From the NCBI RefSeq assembly GCF_001295845.1, contig NZ_LJIC01000158.1, positions 1 to 64,000 of the forward strand: DNA of 64,000 bases, in the 5' to 3' direction. The notes beneath the pieces were generated by a model, which saw nothing but the letters and a program-made list of their open reading frames with translations, was not told where the DNA came from and did no database searches. The position numbers were made by a program, and so were the translations under genes. Position 1 is the stretch's first letter. Each line of letters opens with the position of its first letter. This DNA comes from Rhodopseudomonas sp. AAP120 (GTDB lineage: Bacteria; Pseudomonadota; Alphaproteobacteria; Rhizobiales; Xanthobacteraceae). Shown here in pieces: positions 45,269-54,935 of the stretch.

Positions 45269-46948
45269 ATGGTGGTTGCGGATCAGCACGAGCAGCCCTA
45301 CGACCCGAGCCGCAGCGCGCCTGGAGTTCCGTTGGATCCCCCTGACTATACGCACGATCGCGACAGGCTGGCGGCGCTTGCGAGCTTCGCCATTCTCGAT
45401 ACGCCACCCGAGCAGGGTTTCGACGACATCGTCGAACTGACCACGCTGATCTGCGAGACGCCGGTCGCGCTGGTCAGTCTGGTGTCGCACGACCGCCAGT
45501 GGTTCAAGGCGCGGATCGGTTTCGCCGAATGCCAGACCGACCTGAACAGTTCGGTGTGTGCGCATGCGCTGATCGAACCGGATCTGCTGGTGGTGCCGGA
45601 TCTCTCGGTCGATGAGCGTACCCGGCACAATCCGCTGGTCACCGGCGAGCCGTTCATCCGCTTCTATGCGGGCGCGCCGCTGCGGACGGCGGACGGGCAT
45701 GTCCTGGGCAGCTTGTGCGCGATCGACATCAAGCCGCGGCCGCAGGGACTTTCGTCCGCCCAGGCGAGCGCGCTGCGCATTCTCGGCCGGCAGGTGGTGG
45801 CGCAGCTGGAACTGCGGCGCGCCGTGGCGCAGCGCGATGGCCTGCTGATCGAACAGAAGGACGCCGAGATCCGCCGCAATGGCCTGCTCGAGATCGGCGA
45901 CCGGCTGCGCGACGCCACGAGCGTCGCCGACATCACCCGCGCCGCGACGGCGGTGATCGGACAGACCCTCGGGGTTGGACGCGCGGCGTTCGGCCGGTTC
46001 GATGAAACCGCCCAATACGTCGACATCGAGCCGGACTGGACCGCCGAGGGCGTGCAGTCCGCCGCGGGGCGTCACCGTATCGCCGAGTACGGCAATCAGC
46101 TGCTGGACGGCGTCCTGCGCGGCGAGATGCTGGTGATCCCCGACGTCACCACCGATCCGGCCACCGCGGACTACACCGAGCCGTTGCGCCGGCTCAGTAT
46201 CCGCTCGCTGGTCAACGTCCCGGTGATCGATCACGGCCGCACCGTGGCGATGCTGATCGTCCACACCAGCGAGCCGCGCAACTGGCCGTCGGAGACGTTG
46301 ACCTATCTGCGCAACATCGCCGACCGCATCGAGATGGGCGTTGCCCGGCTGCGCGCCGAGGCGCAGCAGCGGCTGCTCAACCACGAACTCAGCCACCGCA
46401 TGAAGAACACCATGGCGCTGGTGCAGGCGGTGGCGTCGCAGACGCTGAAGAACGTGCCCGACAAGGCGCCGGTCCAGGCCTTCTCGGATCGGCTGCTCGC
46501 TTTGAGCATGGCGCACGACGTGCTGCTGCAGCAGGACTGGCAGTCGGCACAAGTGCGCAGCATCGTCGAAACCGCGATCTGCATCTTCGACGATGTCGGC
46601 CGGTTCGACGTGGCGGGCGACAAGGTCACGCTGGGCTCGCGCTCGGCGCTGTCGCTGGCGCTGCTGCTGCACGAGCTGACCACCAATGCGGTGAAATACG
46701 GCGCGCTGTCGAACGACGGCGGACGCGTTGAGATCGCCTGGGCGATCGAGCGGGGCAGCGGCGACGACGTGTTCCGGCTGCGCTGGCGCGAATCCGGCGG
46801 CCCGGCGGTGCCCCCGCCGACCCGCCAGGGGTTCGGATCGCGGCTGCTGAAGATGGGGCTGACGGGCACAGGCGATGCGCGCCTGCACTATCATGCGTCC
46901 GGCGTCGAAGCGGACTTCGCCGCAAGCCTCGCGGAGCTGCAGAGCTAG
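45269..46948 (+). CDS. Cytosolic HWE-family histidine kinase with two GAF domains
   Basis: 559 residues, no membrane helix. First GAF (about 30-185), second GAF (about 205-355), then the HWE kinase core: phospho-acceptor His in LNHELSHRMKNTMALVQ, LLHELTTNAVKYGALS as the modified N-box, and the W-x-E motif in RWRESGGP. HWE kinases often control general stress or light responses. No response regulator lies next to it, so its partner is elsewhere. It ends 7 bases from the convergent glnD. A GTG 15 bases upstream is an alternative start. Confidence 0.9.
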   Translation: MVVADQHEQPYDPSRSAPGVPLDPPDYTHDRDRLAALASFAILDTPPEQGFDDIVELTTLICETPVALVSLVSHDRQWFKARIGFAECQTDLNSSVCAHALIEPDLLVVPDLSVDERTRHNPLVTGEPFIRFYAGAPLRTADGHVLGSLCAIDIKPRPQGLSSAQASALRILGRQVVAQLELRRAVAQRDGLLIEQKDAEIRRNGLLEIGDRLRDATSVADITRAATAVIGQTLGVGRAAFGRFDETAQYVDIEPDWTAEGVQSAAGRHRIAEYGNQLLDGVLRGEMLVIPDVTTDPATADYTEPLRRLSIRSLVNVPVIDHGRTVAMLIVHTSEPRNWPSETLTYLRNIADRIEMGVARLRAEAQQRLLNHELSHRMKNTMALVQAVASQTLKNVPDKAPVQAFSDRLLALSMAHDVLLQQDWQSAQVRSIVETAICIFDDVGRFDVAGDKVTLGSRSALSLALLLHELTTNAVKYGALSNDGGRVEIAWAIERGSGDDVFRLRWRESGGPAVPPPTRQGFGSRLLKMGLTGTGDARLHYHASGVEADFAASLAELQS

Positions 46949-46955
46949 AGCGCGG

Positions 46956-49754
46956 TTACGCCGCCGGCTTCTGCTCCGCGTCGCTGTTGGCGAGCAGGTG
47001 GACCAGGGCCCGCTTGATCGCGGCCTGCCGGGTCGGCGCGGTGATCTGGGCACCCAACAGATCGGTGACGTAAAACACGTCGCGGGCGCGCTCGCCGAAG
47101 GTGGCGACGTGGGCCGAGGCGATGTTGAGGTTGAGCTTCGAGATCGCCGTGGTGAGCTGATAGAGCAGGCCCGGCCGGTCGAGGCCCGAGACTTCGATCA
47201 CCGTGTAGCGGTCCGACCAGTTGTTGTTGATCGACACTTCCGGCTCGACCACGAAGGCGCGCAGCTTGGTCTTGCCGCTGATGGCGCGGCGCGCCACCGC
47301 TTCGGGCAGCCGCAACTTGCCCTCGAGCACTTCCTCGATCATCTCGCCGATCCGGGTGGCTCTCCGTCCCTCGTCCTCGTCGCGGTCGTATTCGCGGCTG
47401 ATCGAGATGGTGTCGAGCGCGCGGCCGTCGGTCGTGGTGTAGATCTGTGCGTCGACGATGTTGGCGCCGGCCGACGCGCAGGCGCCGGCGATCACCGACA
47501 GCAGCCAGGGATGGTCGACCGCCAGAATCGTCAGCTCGGTGACGCCGCGCGCTTCGTCGAAGCCGACATTGATCGCCAGCTTGTGGCCGGCCTGTTCGGA
47601 GGCGCGCAGGAAGCGGGCGTGGCGGATCTTGCGCGGCAGTTCGACCTTGAGCCAATACGCCGGGTAGTGCCGGGCGATGTAGCTGTTGAGGTCGTCTTCC
47701 GGCCATTCGGTGAAGGCGGCGCGGAACTCGGCCTGCGCGGCGCGAATACGTTCGGCGCGATTGACCTCGGAGAAGCCGCCGGTCAGCACCGGCTCGGTTT
47801 CGTAGTACAGCGTGCGGATCAGCTGCGCCTTCCAGCCGTTCCAGACGCCGGGACCGACGCCGCGGATGTCGGCGGTGGTGAGGATGGTCAGCAGCTTCAT
47901 CTGCTCGACCGACTCGACCACGGCGGCGAAGTTCTCGATGGTCTTGCGGTCCGACAGATCGCGCGACTGCGCCACGGTGGACATCACCAGATGCTTGTCG
48001 ATCAGCCAGGCGATCAGCTCGGTGTCGGCGGCGTTGAAGCCGAGCCGCGGGCACAGCCGCCGCGCCACCTTGGCGCCCGCCACCGAATGATCTTCCGGCT
48101 GGCCCTTGGCGATGTCGTGTAGCAGCACCGCGACGTACAGCGCCGCGCGATGGTCGGGACGGATCTTGCGGATCAGTTCGGACGACAGCGCGAACTCGTC
48201 GTTTCCGCCGCGCTCGATCTCCTGCAAATTGCCGACACAGCGCAGCAGGTGCTCGTCCACCGTGTAGCTGTGATACATGTTGAACTGCATCATCGAGACG
48301 ATGCGGCCGAAGGCGCGGATGAAGCGGCCGAGCACGCCGGTTTCGTTCATCCGCCGCAGCACCTGCTCGGAATTGTCCGAGGTCAGGATTTCGACGAACA
48401 GCGCGTTGGCTTCGGGATTGTCGCGCAGCTGCGCGTTGATCAGCGCCAGCGACCGGGTCACCGTGCGCATCGCGTCCGGGTGGAAGGCGAGGCTGTTCTT
48501 CTGCGCCAGCCGGAAGATCCGGATCAGATTGACCGGATCGCGCTTGAACACGTCCGGGGTCGCGCAATTGATGCGGTTGTTGTCGATGACGAAGTCGTCG
48601 GATTCCGGCACGCGGCGGCGCGTCGTGCCCGGCCGCAGCCGTGCCATCATCCGGGTCAGGGCCGGCGCCGGCTTGGCCTGCTGGTCCTCGAGCTTGGCGC
48701 ACAGGATCGCGGTGAGGTTGCCGACTTCCTTGGCGATCAGGAAGTAGTGCTTCATGAAGCGCTCGACGTCCTGCATGCCGGGATGCGAAGTGTAGCCGAG
48801 CCGCACGCCCATCTCGCGCTGCAGGTCGAACGACAGCCGCTCTTCGGGCCGCCGCGTCAGGAAGTGCAGATTGCAGCGCACCGACCAGAGGAAATCCTCG
48901 CAGCGGCGGAAGGTGCGGAATTCGACCGGGTCGAACACGCCGCGCGCCAACAGCTCGCTGGTCTCGCGCACGCGATAAACGTATTTGGCTATCCAGAACA
49001 GCGTGTGCAGATCGCGCAGGCCGCCCTTGCCGTCCTTGACGTTGGGCTCGACCAGATAGCGCGACTGGCCGGAGCGGCGATGCCGTTCCTCGCGCTCGGC
49101 GAGCTTGGCGGTGACGAATTCGGCCGCGGTGCCTTCCACCACTTCCTTGTCGAACCGCGCGACGAGATCGTCGTACAGCGCCTGGTCGCCGGCGAGAAAC
49201 CGCGTCTCCAGGATCGCGGTGCGGATCGTCATGTCGGCGCGCGCCTGGCGGATGCATTCGTCGACCGAGCGGGTGGCGTGACCGACCTTCAGGCCGATGT
49301 CCCACAGCGAGTACAGCACCACTTCGGCGACCTGCTCGCCCCAGGCGGTCTGCTTGTAGGGCAGGATGAACAACAGATCGATGTCGCTCTCCGGCGCCAT
49401 CAGGCCGCGGCCATAGCCGCCGGTCGCCACCACCGACATCCGCTCCGAGCTCGACGGCGTCGGCGAGTTGTACAGATACTTGGTCGCCGCCATGAACAGC
49501 AGGCGGATGATCTCGTCCTGGACGTAGCACAGCCGCTCGGCACAGCGCCGGCCATGACGGTCGCGCAGCAGCTGCGCTTCGGCCTCGGCGCGCGCGGTCG
49601 CCAGTTCGGCCTTCATCAGCTGGGCGAGGGCGTTGCGGAAAGCCTGGTCGTTGCCGGCGTGCTGCTCGGCCAGTCCGGCGATCGCGGCCGAGATCCGCGG
49701 GGTATCGAACCGCTCGTCGGCGGCCGGCTTCGAAGGTGTCGCGACTTTGTCCAT
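46956..49754 (-). CDS. glnD: Bifunctional uridylyltransferase/uridylyl-removing enzyme GlnD
   Basis: 932-residue nitrogen sensor that uridylylates PII proteins when glutamine is low and removes UMP when it is high. Nucleotidyltransferase domain with GGYGRGLMAPESDIDLLF (about 110-130), HD domain with VLLHDIAKGQPEDHS (about 515-530), and two C-terminal ACT domains (about 730-815 and 840-920) that bind glutamine. Full length and all motifs intact. Not flanked by other nitrogen genes here. Confidence 0.97.
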   Translation of the reverse strand: MDKVATPSKPAADERFDTPRISAAIAGLAEQHAGNDQAFRNALAQLMKAELATARAEAEAQLLRDRHGRRCAERLCYVQDEIIRLLFMAATKYLYNSPTPSSSERMSVVATGGYGRGLMAPESDIDLLFILPYKQTAWGEQVAEVVLYSLWDIGLKVGHATRSVDECIRQARADMTIRTAILETRFLAGDQALYDDLVARFDKEVVEGTAAEFVTAKLAEREERHRRSGQSRYLVEPNVKDGKGGLRDLHTLFWIAKYVYRVRETSELLARGVFDPVEFRTFRRCEDFLWSVRCNLHFLTRRPEERLSFDLQREMGVRLGYTSHPGMQDVERFMKHYFLIAKEVGNLTAILCAKLEDQQAKPAPALTRMMARLRPGTTRRRVPESDDFVIDNNRINCATPDVFKRDPVNLIRIFRLAQKNSLAFHPDAMRTVTRSLALINAQLRDNPEANALFVEILTSDNSEQVLRRMNETGVLGRFIRAFGRIVSMMQFNMYHSYTVDEHLLRCVGNLQEIERGGNDEFALSSELIRKIRPDHRAALYVAVLLHDIAKGQPEDHSVAGAKVARRLCPRLGFNAADTELIAWLIDKHLVMSTVAQSRDLSDRKTIENFAAVVESVEQMKLLTILTTADIRGVGPGVWNGWKAQLIRTLYYETEPVLTGGFSEVNRAERIRAAQAEFRAAFTEWPEDDLNSYIARHYPAYWLKVELPRKIRHARFLRASEQAGHKLAINVGFDEARGVTELTILAVDHPWLLSVIAGACASAGANIVDAQIYTTTDGRALDTISISREYDRDEDEGRRATRIGEMIEEVLEGKLRLPEAVARRAISGKTKLRAFVVEPEVSINNNWSDRYTVIEVSGLDRPGLLYQLTTAISKLNLNIASAHVATFGERARDVFYVTDLLGAQITAPTRQAAIKRALVHLLANSDAEQKPAA

Positions 49755-49887
49755 GAGGACCCCGGATATCGGACGGCGCGGACGCTGTCACGGAGCAAGT
49801 TCGGCGGACAGCAAGACCATGCTGAATTTTACCGCTGACGGGTAAAGCTGTTCCTGCCTGGGTGCCGAATCGAGAACTTCATTCTGG

Positions 49888-49921
49888 TTGACGGTACATC
49901 CTAACTAACTGAAAAGATATA
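49888..49921 (+). promoter_or_regulatory. Weak promoter-like sequence upstream of ssuA
   Basis: TTGACG at 49888-49893 is followed by an A/T-rich stretch (AAAAGATATA, 49912-49921), but no -10 hexamer sits at the ideal 17-base spacing except GAAAAG. It is the only promoter-like feature in the ssuA-glnD divergent region. Confidence 0.25.
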
Positions 49922-49995
49922 CGAATTCAGACGGTCAGCAAGGCCGCGCCGGTCACGGGCCGGTGCACGTGAGTTTACCAGGGGAGAGGGGTTCG

Positions 49996-50970
49996 ATGTC
50001 CAACATCACACGACGCGCCATGGCGGCGCTGATTGCGGCGGCCGCGCTGGTGCCGGCTGCGGCCTTCGCGGCCGACAAGCCGAAGGAAATCAGGATCGAC
50101 TGGGCCACCTACAATCCGGTGTCCATCGTGCTCAAGCAGAAGGACCTGCTGGAGAAGGAGTTCGCCAAGGACGGCATCTCCATCGTCTGGGTGCAGTCGG
50201 CCGGCTCCAACAAGGCGCTCGAATTCCTCAATGCCGGCTCGATCGATTTCGGCTCGACCGCCGGCTCGGCGGCGCTGGTGGCGAAGATCAACGGCAATCC
50301 GATCAAGTCGATCTACGTCTATTCGCGGCCGGAATGGACCGCTCTGGTCACCACCAAGGATTCCAAGATCAATTCGGTCGCCGACCTCAAGGGCAAGCGC
50401 GTCGCGGTCACGCGCGGCACCGATCCGCACATCTTCCTGGTGCGGGCGCTGCTCGATGCCGGGCTGAAGCAGGACGACATCACGCCGGTGTTGCTGCAGC
50501 ATGCCGACGGCAAGACGGCGCTGCTGCGCGGCGACGTCGACGCCTGGGCCGGGCTCGACCCGATGATGGCGCAGGCGGAAGTCGAGGAGGGCGCGCGGCT
50601 GTTCTATCGCAAGCCCGAGGCCAACACCTGGGGCATCCTCAATGTGCGCGAGCAGTTCCTGAAGGATCATCCCGATCTCGTCCGCCGCGTGCTGGCGGTC
50701 TACGAGGAGGCTCGCAAGTACTCGGTGGCCAACTACGACGAGGTCAAGAAGGCGTTCATCGGTGTCACCAAGCTGCCGGACGCGGTGGTCGACAAGCAGC
50801 TCAAAGAGCGCACCGAGCTGACTCACAGCCGCATCGGTGCGCCGCAGCGCGATTCCATCCTCGCCGCAGGTCTTGCCTTGCAGCAGGCCGGCGTGATCGC
50901 ATCGTCGGTCGACGTCAAGGCGACGCTGGATCAACTGATCGACGACCAGGTGCCGCTGCCGACGAACTGA
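49996..50970 (+). CDS. ssuA: SsuA-type periplasmic binding protein (sulfonate/nitrate/taurine class)
   Basis: 324 residues with signal peptide (1-23, cleaved after AAFA). The type II binding fold of the SsuA/TauA/NrtA class is visible: IRIDWATYNPVSIVLKQK, FGSTAGSAALVAKINGNPIK, VADLKGKRVAVTRGTDPH, and DAWAGLDPMMAQ. It delivers a sulfonate or related substrate to SsuC/SsuB encoded downstream. The ATG is well supported by AGGGGAGAGGGG upstream. No monooxygenase (ssuD) accompanies it, so the substrate is not certain. A family-5 repeat follows. Confidence 0.85.
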   Translation: MSNITRRAMAALIAAAALVPAAAFAADKPKEIRIDWATYNPVSIVLKQKDLLEKEFAKDGISIVWVQSAGSNKALEFLNAGSIDFGSTAGSAALVAKINGNPIKSIYVYSRPEWTALVTTKDSKINSVADLKGKRVAVTRGTDPHIFLVRALLDAGLKQDDITPVLLQHADGKTALLRGDVDAWAGLDPMMAQAEVEEGARLFYRKPEANTWGILNVREQFLKDHPDLVRRVLAVYEEARKYSVANYDEVKKAFIGVTKLPDAVVDKQLKERTELTHSRIGAPQRDSILAAGLALQQAGVIASSVDVKATLDQLIDDQVPLPTN

Positions 50971-50996
50971 GCGGGCCGTCTCGGCAGAGGCTCTCT

Positions 50997-51143
50997 CACC
51001 CTCCCCTGGAGGGGGACGGTCGCTCGCGCAGCGAGCGGGGTGGGGTGAGCCGCGGCACGGCGGATGAACTCTTCGCCACCCCACCCCGTCGCGCATCCCA
51101 CTCCGCGGTCTGCGCGCCGACCCTCCCCCTCCAGGGGAGGGTG
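50997..51143. repeat. Family-5 palindromic repeat between ssuA and ssuC
   Basis: Arms CACCCTCCCCTGGAGGGGGA and CCCCCTCCAGGGGAGGGTG about 110 bases apart, with inner GCTCGCGCAGCGAGC and GGGGTGGGGTGA/CCACCCCACCCC. A strong hairpin is expected in mRNA. Only one copy in the window. Confidence 0.85.
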
Positions 51144-51202
51144 AAGGGGCGCCGGGGAGGGTAGTCACGACTTGCAATTGCTTCCGAGAACCGCTTCTCA
51201 CG

Positions 51203-52060
51203 ATGGCCATGACGCTCGAAACCCCGGCGCTGCAGCGCTCTGATGCGATCGAACCGGCTGCGGCGCGGTGGCCCCGCCGTGCGCCGCGCTGGCGGGGGCC
51301 GGTGCTGGGGCTGTTGCTGCCGCTCACGGTCGCGCTGGGCTGGGAAGCAGTCGTGCATTTCGGCTGGTCGAACGGCCGGCTGGTGCCACCGCCGTCGAAG
51401 GTGATCGCCACCATCATCGAGCTGGCGCAGACCGGCGAGCTGACCCGGCATATCGTCGCCACCGTCGGCCGCGTCGCCGCCGGCTTCGGGCTCGGCGTGC
51501 TGGCCGGAACGCTGCTCGGCGCCGTCTCCGGCTATTGGGGGCTGGCGCGGCAGGTGCTCGATCCGACCGTTCAGGCGCTGCGGGCGATTCCGTCGATCGC
51601 CTGGGTGCCGCTGTTCATCCTGTGGCTCGGCATTTTCGAAACCTCGAAAGTCGCGCTGATCGCCGTCGGGGTGTTCTTCCCGGTGTATCTCGGGGTGATG
51701 GGGGCGATCCGGTCGGTGGATCGCAAGATCGTCGAGGTCGGTCGGACCTTCCGGCTGTCCGGGCCGGCGATGATCCGGCGCATCCTGCTGCCGGCGGTGC
51801 TGCCGGCTTACGTGGTGGCGCTGCGCGTTGGTCTCGGGCTCGGCTGGATGTTCGTGGTGGCGGCCGAGTTCATGGGCGCGTCCGAGGGACTCGGCTTCCT
51901 GCTGATCGACGGCCAGCAGCTCGGCAAGCCGGCCCAGATCGTCGCCGCCATCGTGATCTTTGCGCTGCTCGGCAAGACCACCGACTGGCTGATCGAGATT
52001 GCCACCGCGCCGCTACTGCGTTGGCAGGATTCGTTCGGCCCGCGCGAGGGAGAGGCCTGA
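51203..52060 (+). CDS. ssuC: SsuC-type ABC permease
   Basis: 285-residue inner-membrane permease with about six helices and the binding-protein-dependent transport signature (VGRTFRLSGPAMIRRILLPAVLP, around 170-195, the EAA loop). N-terminus is basic and long, about 30 residues before the first helix. It forms a transporter with SsuA and SsuB; its stop overlaps the ATG of ssuB (TGATG). Confidence 0.9.
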   Translation: MAMTLETPALQRSDAIEPAAARWPRRAPRWRGPVLGLLLPLTVALGWEAVVHFGWSNGRLVPPPSKVIATIIELAQTGELTRHIVATVGRVAAGFGLGVLAGTLLGAVSGYWGLARQVLDPTVQALRAIPSIAWVPLFILWLGIFETSKVALIAVGVFFPVYLGVMGAIRSVDRKIVEVGRTFRLSGPAMIRRILLPAVLPAYVVALRVGLGLGWMFVVAAEFMGASEGLGFLLIDGQQLGKPAQIVAAIVIFALLGKTTDWLIEIATAPLLRWQDSFGPREGEA

Positions 52061-52845
52061 TGCTGGTCCTCGACGGCGTCGACAAGACCTACCCGAACGG
52101 CGTCCACGCGCTGGCGCAGTTCTCCGCGCAGATTCGGCTGGGCGAAATCATCGCCATCATCGGCGGCTCCGGCTGCGGCAAGTCCACGCTACTGCGCGCG
52201 ATCGCCGGGCTCGACCGCGCCAGCGCCGGCACGATCACGCTCGACGGCGAGCCGATCGCCGCGCCGCATCCCAAGATCGGCATCATCTTCCAGGAGCCGC
52301 GGCTGCTGCCCTGGCTCAGCGTTGCGGACAATATCGGATTCGGTCTCGACGGCGTGAAGCGGCGGCAGCGCGAACCGCGCGTCGCGGCGGCGCTGGCACG
52401 GGTCGGCCTCGCCGAGAAGGCGAAAGCATGGCCGCGCGAATTGTCCGGCGGGCAGGCGCAGCGCGTCGCCATCGCGCGGGCGCTGGTGCCGCAGCCGGAA
52501 GTGCTGCTGCTCGACGAGCCGTTCTCGGCGCTCGACGCCTTTACCCGCCGCGACCTGCAGGACCATCTGCTCGACCTCTGGGCCGACACGCGGCCGACCT
52601 TGATCCTGGTGACGCACGACGTCGAGGAGGCGGTGGTGCTGGCCGATCGGGTGCTGGTGATGCAGCCGCGGCCGGGGCGGCTGTTCGAGGAGATCGCCGT
52701 CGATCTGCCGCGGCCGCGCGACCGCAACGCCGCGCAGTTCGAGACCTTGCGGCACCGCATCTACACAGCGCTCGACCGCTCGCTCGATCGCGGTCCGCCC
52801 GACCGCGCTGCGAAAGTGAACGTCGGCGACGCGATGTGGTGGTGA
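52060..52845 (+). CDS. ssuB: SsuB-type ABC transporter ATPase
   Basis: 261-residue ATPase. Walker A GGSGCGKST (about 36-44), Q-loop FQEPRLLPWLS, signature LSGGQAQRVAIARAL, Walker B VLLLDEPFSALD and H-loop THDVEEAVVLADR. Highest resemblance is to SsuB/TauB/NrtD. The ATG overlaps the ssuC stop, indicating translational coupling. The OsmC gene starts 71 bases after its stop and may be in the same transcript. Confidence 0.93.
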   Translation: MLVLDGVDKTYPNGVHALAQFSAQIRLGEIIAIIGGSGCGKSTLLRAIAGLDRASAGTITLDGEPIAAPHPKIGIIFQEPRLLPWLSVADNIGFGLDGVKRRQREPRVAAALARVGLAEKAKAWPRELSGGQAQRVAIARALVPQPEVLLLDEPFSALDAFTRRDLQDHLLDLWADTRPTLILVTHDVEEAVVLADRVLVMQPRPGRLFEEIAVDLPRPRDRNAAQFETLRHRIYTALDRSLDRGPPDRAAKVNVGDAMWW

Positions 52846-52915
52846 CAGCGCCGCCAGTCTGTTTCTAAATACCAGTCAGAAAATCCAGCCAGACCGAACC
52901 CGAGGGAGAGATACG

Positions 52916-53425
52916 ATGGATGCGGCCACGCTGCGCGCCACCCAGGCGCCCTACAAGGAGCGCTACAAGACCGATCCGGCTGCCGCGCTGATCACCCTGA
53001 AGGCCAAGGGCTCGGTCGATCAGGACGGCATCTCCTGCAAGGTCGAAACCGGCCGGGCGCTGGCGAGCGCCGGCCTGCATCCGGCGACCGGCGGCTCCGG
53101 GCTCGAACTATGTTCGGGCGACATGCTGCTCGAGGCGCTAGTGGCCTGCGCGGGCGTGACGCTGAAGTCCGTCGCGACCGCGATCGAGGTGCCGCTGTCG
53201 CGCGGCGACGTGATCGCCGAGGGCGATCTCGACTTCCGCGGCACGCTCGGCATCGACAAGGAAACCCCGGTCGGCTTCCGCGAAATCCGGCTGCGCTTCG
53301 AAGTCGGCACCGACGCGCCGCAGGACAAGCTCGATTTGCTGCTCAAGCTCACCGAGCGCTATTGCGTGGTGTACCAGACCATCAAGAACGGCCCGAAGGT
53401 CTCGGTCGCGCTGCAGCGGGTGTGA
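52916..53425 (+). CDS. OsmC family protein
   Basis: 169-residue OsmC/Ohr-fold protein. The redox cysteine pair is present at C78 (VACAGVTLK) and C150 (ERYCVVYQT), as in peroxiredoxin-like OsmC and Ohr that reduce organic hydroperoxides. No signal peptide. A GAGGGAGAG site precedes the ATG. Downstream of a sulfonate-type transporter, which suggests a joint role in sulfur limitation or sulfur-compound stress, but this is inference. Confidence 0.9.
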   Translation: MDAATLRATQAPYKERYKTDPAAALITLKAKGSVDQDGISCKVETGRALASAGLHPATGGSGLELCSGDMLLEALVACAGVTLKSVATAIEVPLSRGDVIAEGDLDFRGTLGIDKETPVGFREIRLRFEVGTDAPQDKLDLLLKLTERYCVVYQTIKNGPKVSVALQRV

Positions 53426-53458
53426 GGGCATAGCGCTTTGCGCAAAGCCCTATCCCCA

Positions 53459-53578
53459 CGTCGTCCCCGCGCAGGCGGGGACCCATACGCCGCAGCCTCT
53501 CGATAAGAGCAAGGCGGCTGAGGCCTTTGTTCAGTCGAGGAGCCAGGGGGTATGGGTCCCCGCCTGCGCGGGGAGGAC
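53459..53578. repeat. Family-4 palindromic repeat (copy 2)
   Basis: CGTCGTCCCCGCGCAGGCGG at the left and CCCCGCCTGCGCGGGGA at the right enclose GGGACCCATA and TATGGGTCCC. Same family as 32903-33014. Between the OsmC gene and argJ. Confidence 0.85.
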
Positions 53579-53693
53579 TCGCGGTGGTGCTGTCACCCTG
53601 GCCCGATTTTTTCTTCTCAATGCCATGCGCTTGTGAGACAGGGGTGGGGCTCCGCGCCGCGGGGCTCCGTTAGAACCTGCCGAAAGCGCTCCG

Positions 53694-54935
53694 ATGTCCA
53701 GCTCCGTTTCGCCGCTCGCGCCCACCAACGTTCCCACGCTGCCGGAGCTTGCCGGCGTCCGTCTCGGCACTGCCGCGGCCGGCATCCGCTACAAGGGCCG
53801 CACCGACGTGCTGCTGGTCGCGCTCGATCCCGGCACGACGGTCGCCGGCGTGTTCACCAAGTCGAAGTGCCCGTCGGCGCCGGTCGAATGGTGCCGCGAC
53901 AAGCTGAAGGGCGGCACCGCGCGCGTGCTGGTGGTCAATTCCGGCAACGCCAACGCCTTCACCGGCAAGAACGGCCGGCAATCGACCGCGCTGACCGCCT
54001 CGATCGCCGCCAAGGCGATCGGTTGCAAGACCGTCGAGGTGTTCCTCGCCTCGACCGGCGTGATCGGCGAACCGCTCGACGCGACCAAGTTCGACGGCGT
54101 GCTCGGCAAGCTCGCCGAGAGCGCCGAGCCGGGTCAGTGGATGGACGCCGCCAAGGCGATCATGACCACCGACACCTTCCCCAAGGTCGCGACCAAGACG
54201 GTGAAGATCGGCACCACCAAGGTCACCATCAACGGCATGGCCAAGGGCGCCGGCATGATCGCGCCCGACATGGCGACGATGCTGTCCTTCATCTTCACCG
54301 ACGCGCCGCTGTCGGCCTCCTGCCTGCAGGCCCTGCTGAAGGCCGGCGTCGCCGATACGTTCAATGCCGTGACCATCGACGGCGACACTTCGACCTCCGA
54401 CACGCTGCTGGCGTTCGCCACCGGCGCTGCCGCCAAGGCCGGCGCGCCCAAGATTTCGCGCGCCTCCGATCCGCGGCTGAAGGCCTTCGTCAAGGCGTTC
54501 AACGCGGTGCTGGCCGACCTCGCCGAACAGGTCGCGCGCGACGGCGAGGGCGCCCGCAAGCTGGTGGAAGTCGTCGTCGAGGGCGCCACCACGCCGGCCT
54601 CGGCGCGCAAGATCGCGATGTCGATCGCCAATTCGCCGCTGGTGAAAACCGCGATCGCCGGCGAGGACGCCAACTGGGGCCGCGTGGTGATGGCGGTCGG
54701 CAAGGCCGGCGAGCCGGCGGATCGTGACAAACTGTCGATCTCGTTCAACGGCATCCGCGTCGCCAAAGCCGGCGCGCGCGATCCGTCCTACGACGAGAAG
54801 GAAGTCTCGGCCGCGATGAAAAAGCCGGAGATCCAGATCAAGGTCGCCCTCGGCCTCGGCAAGGGCCGCGACCGCGTGCTGACCTGCGATCTGACCAAGG
54901 AATACGTCGCGATCAACGGCGACTACCGGTCGTGA
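53694..54935 (+). CDS. argJ: Glutamate N-acetyltransferase / amino-acid acetyltransferase
   Basis: 413-residue enzyme of arginine synthesis that transfers the acetyl group from N-acetylornithine to glutamate. It is made as a precursor that cleaves itself into alpha and beta chains; the site A194-T195 in APDMATMLS is intact, as are [11 protein letters not shown] and [16 protein letters not shown]. An exported protein gene overlaps its stop, and mutT follows, an order seen in other alphaproteobacteria. Confidence 0.96.
   Translation: MSSSVSPLAPTNVPTLPELAGVRLGTAAAGIRYKGRTDVLLVALDPGTTVAGVFTKSKCPSAPVEWCRDKLKGGTARVLVVNSGNANAFTGKNGRQSTALTASIAAKAIGCKTVEVFLASTGVIGEPLDATKFDGVLGKLAESAEPGQWMDAAKAIMTTDTFPKVATKTVKIGTTKVTINGMAKGAGMIAPDMATMLSFIFTDAPLSASCLQALLKAGVADTFNAVTIDGDTSTSDTLLAFATGAAAKAGAPKISRASDPRLKAFVKAFNAVLADLAEQVARDGEGARKLVEVVVEGATTPASARKIAMSIANSPLVKTAIAGEDANWGRVVMAVGKAGEPADRDKLSISFNGIRVAKAGARDPSYDEKEVSAAMKKPEIQIKVALGLGKGRDRVLTCDLTKEYVAINGDYRS

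Noticed and set aside
44984-47053. Open frame of 689 codons antisense to the HWE kinase
   Set aside because: GC-driven antisense frame with His/Gln/Arg-rich low-complexity content and no family.
46945-49791. Long open frame of about 950 codons overlapping glnD in another frame of the same strand
   Set aside because: Arg/Ala/Gly-rich shadow translation; glnD in the adjacent frame has complete domains.
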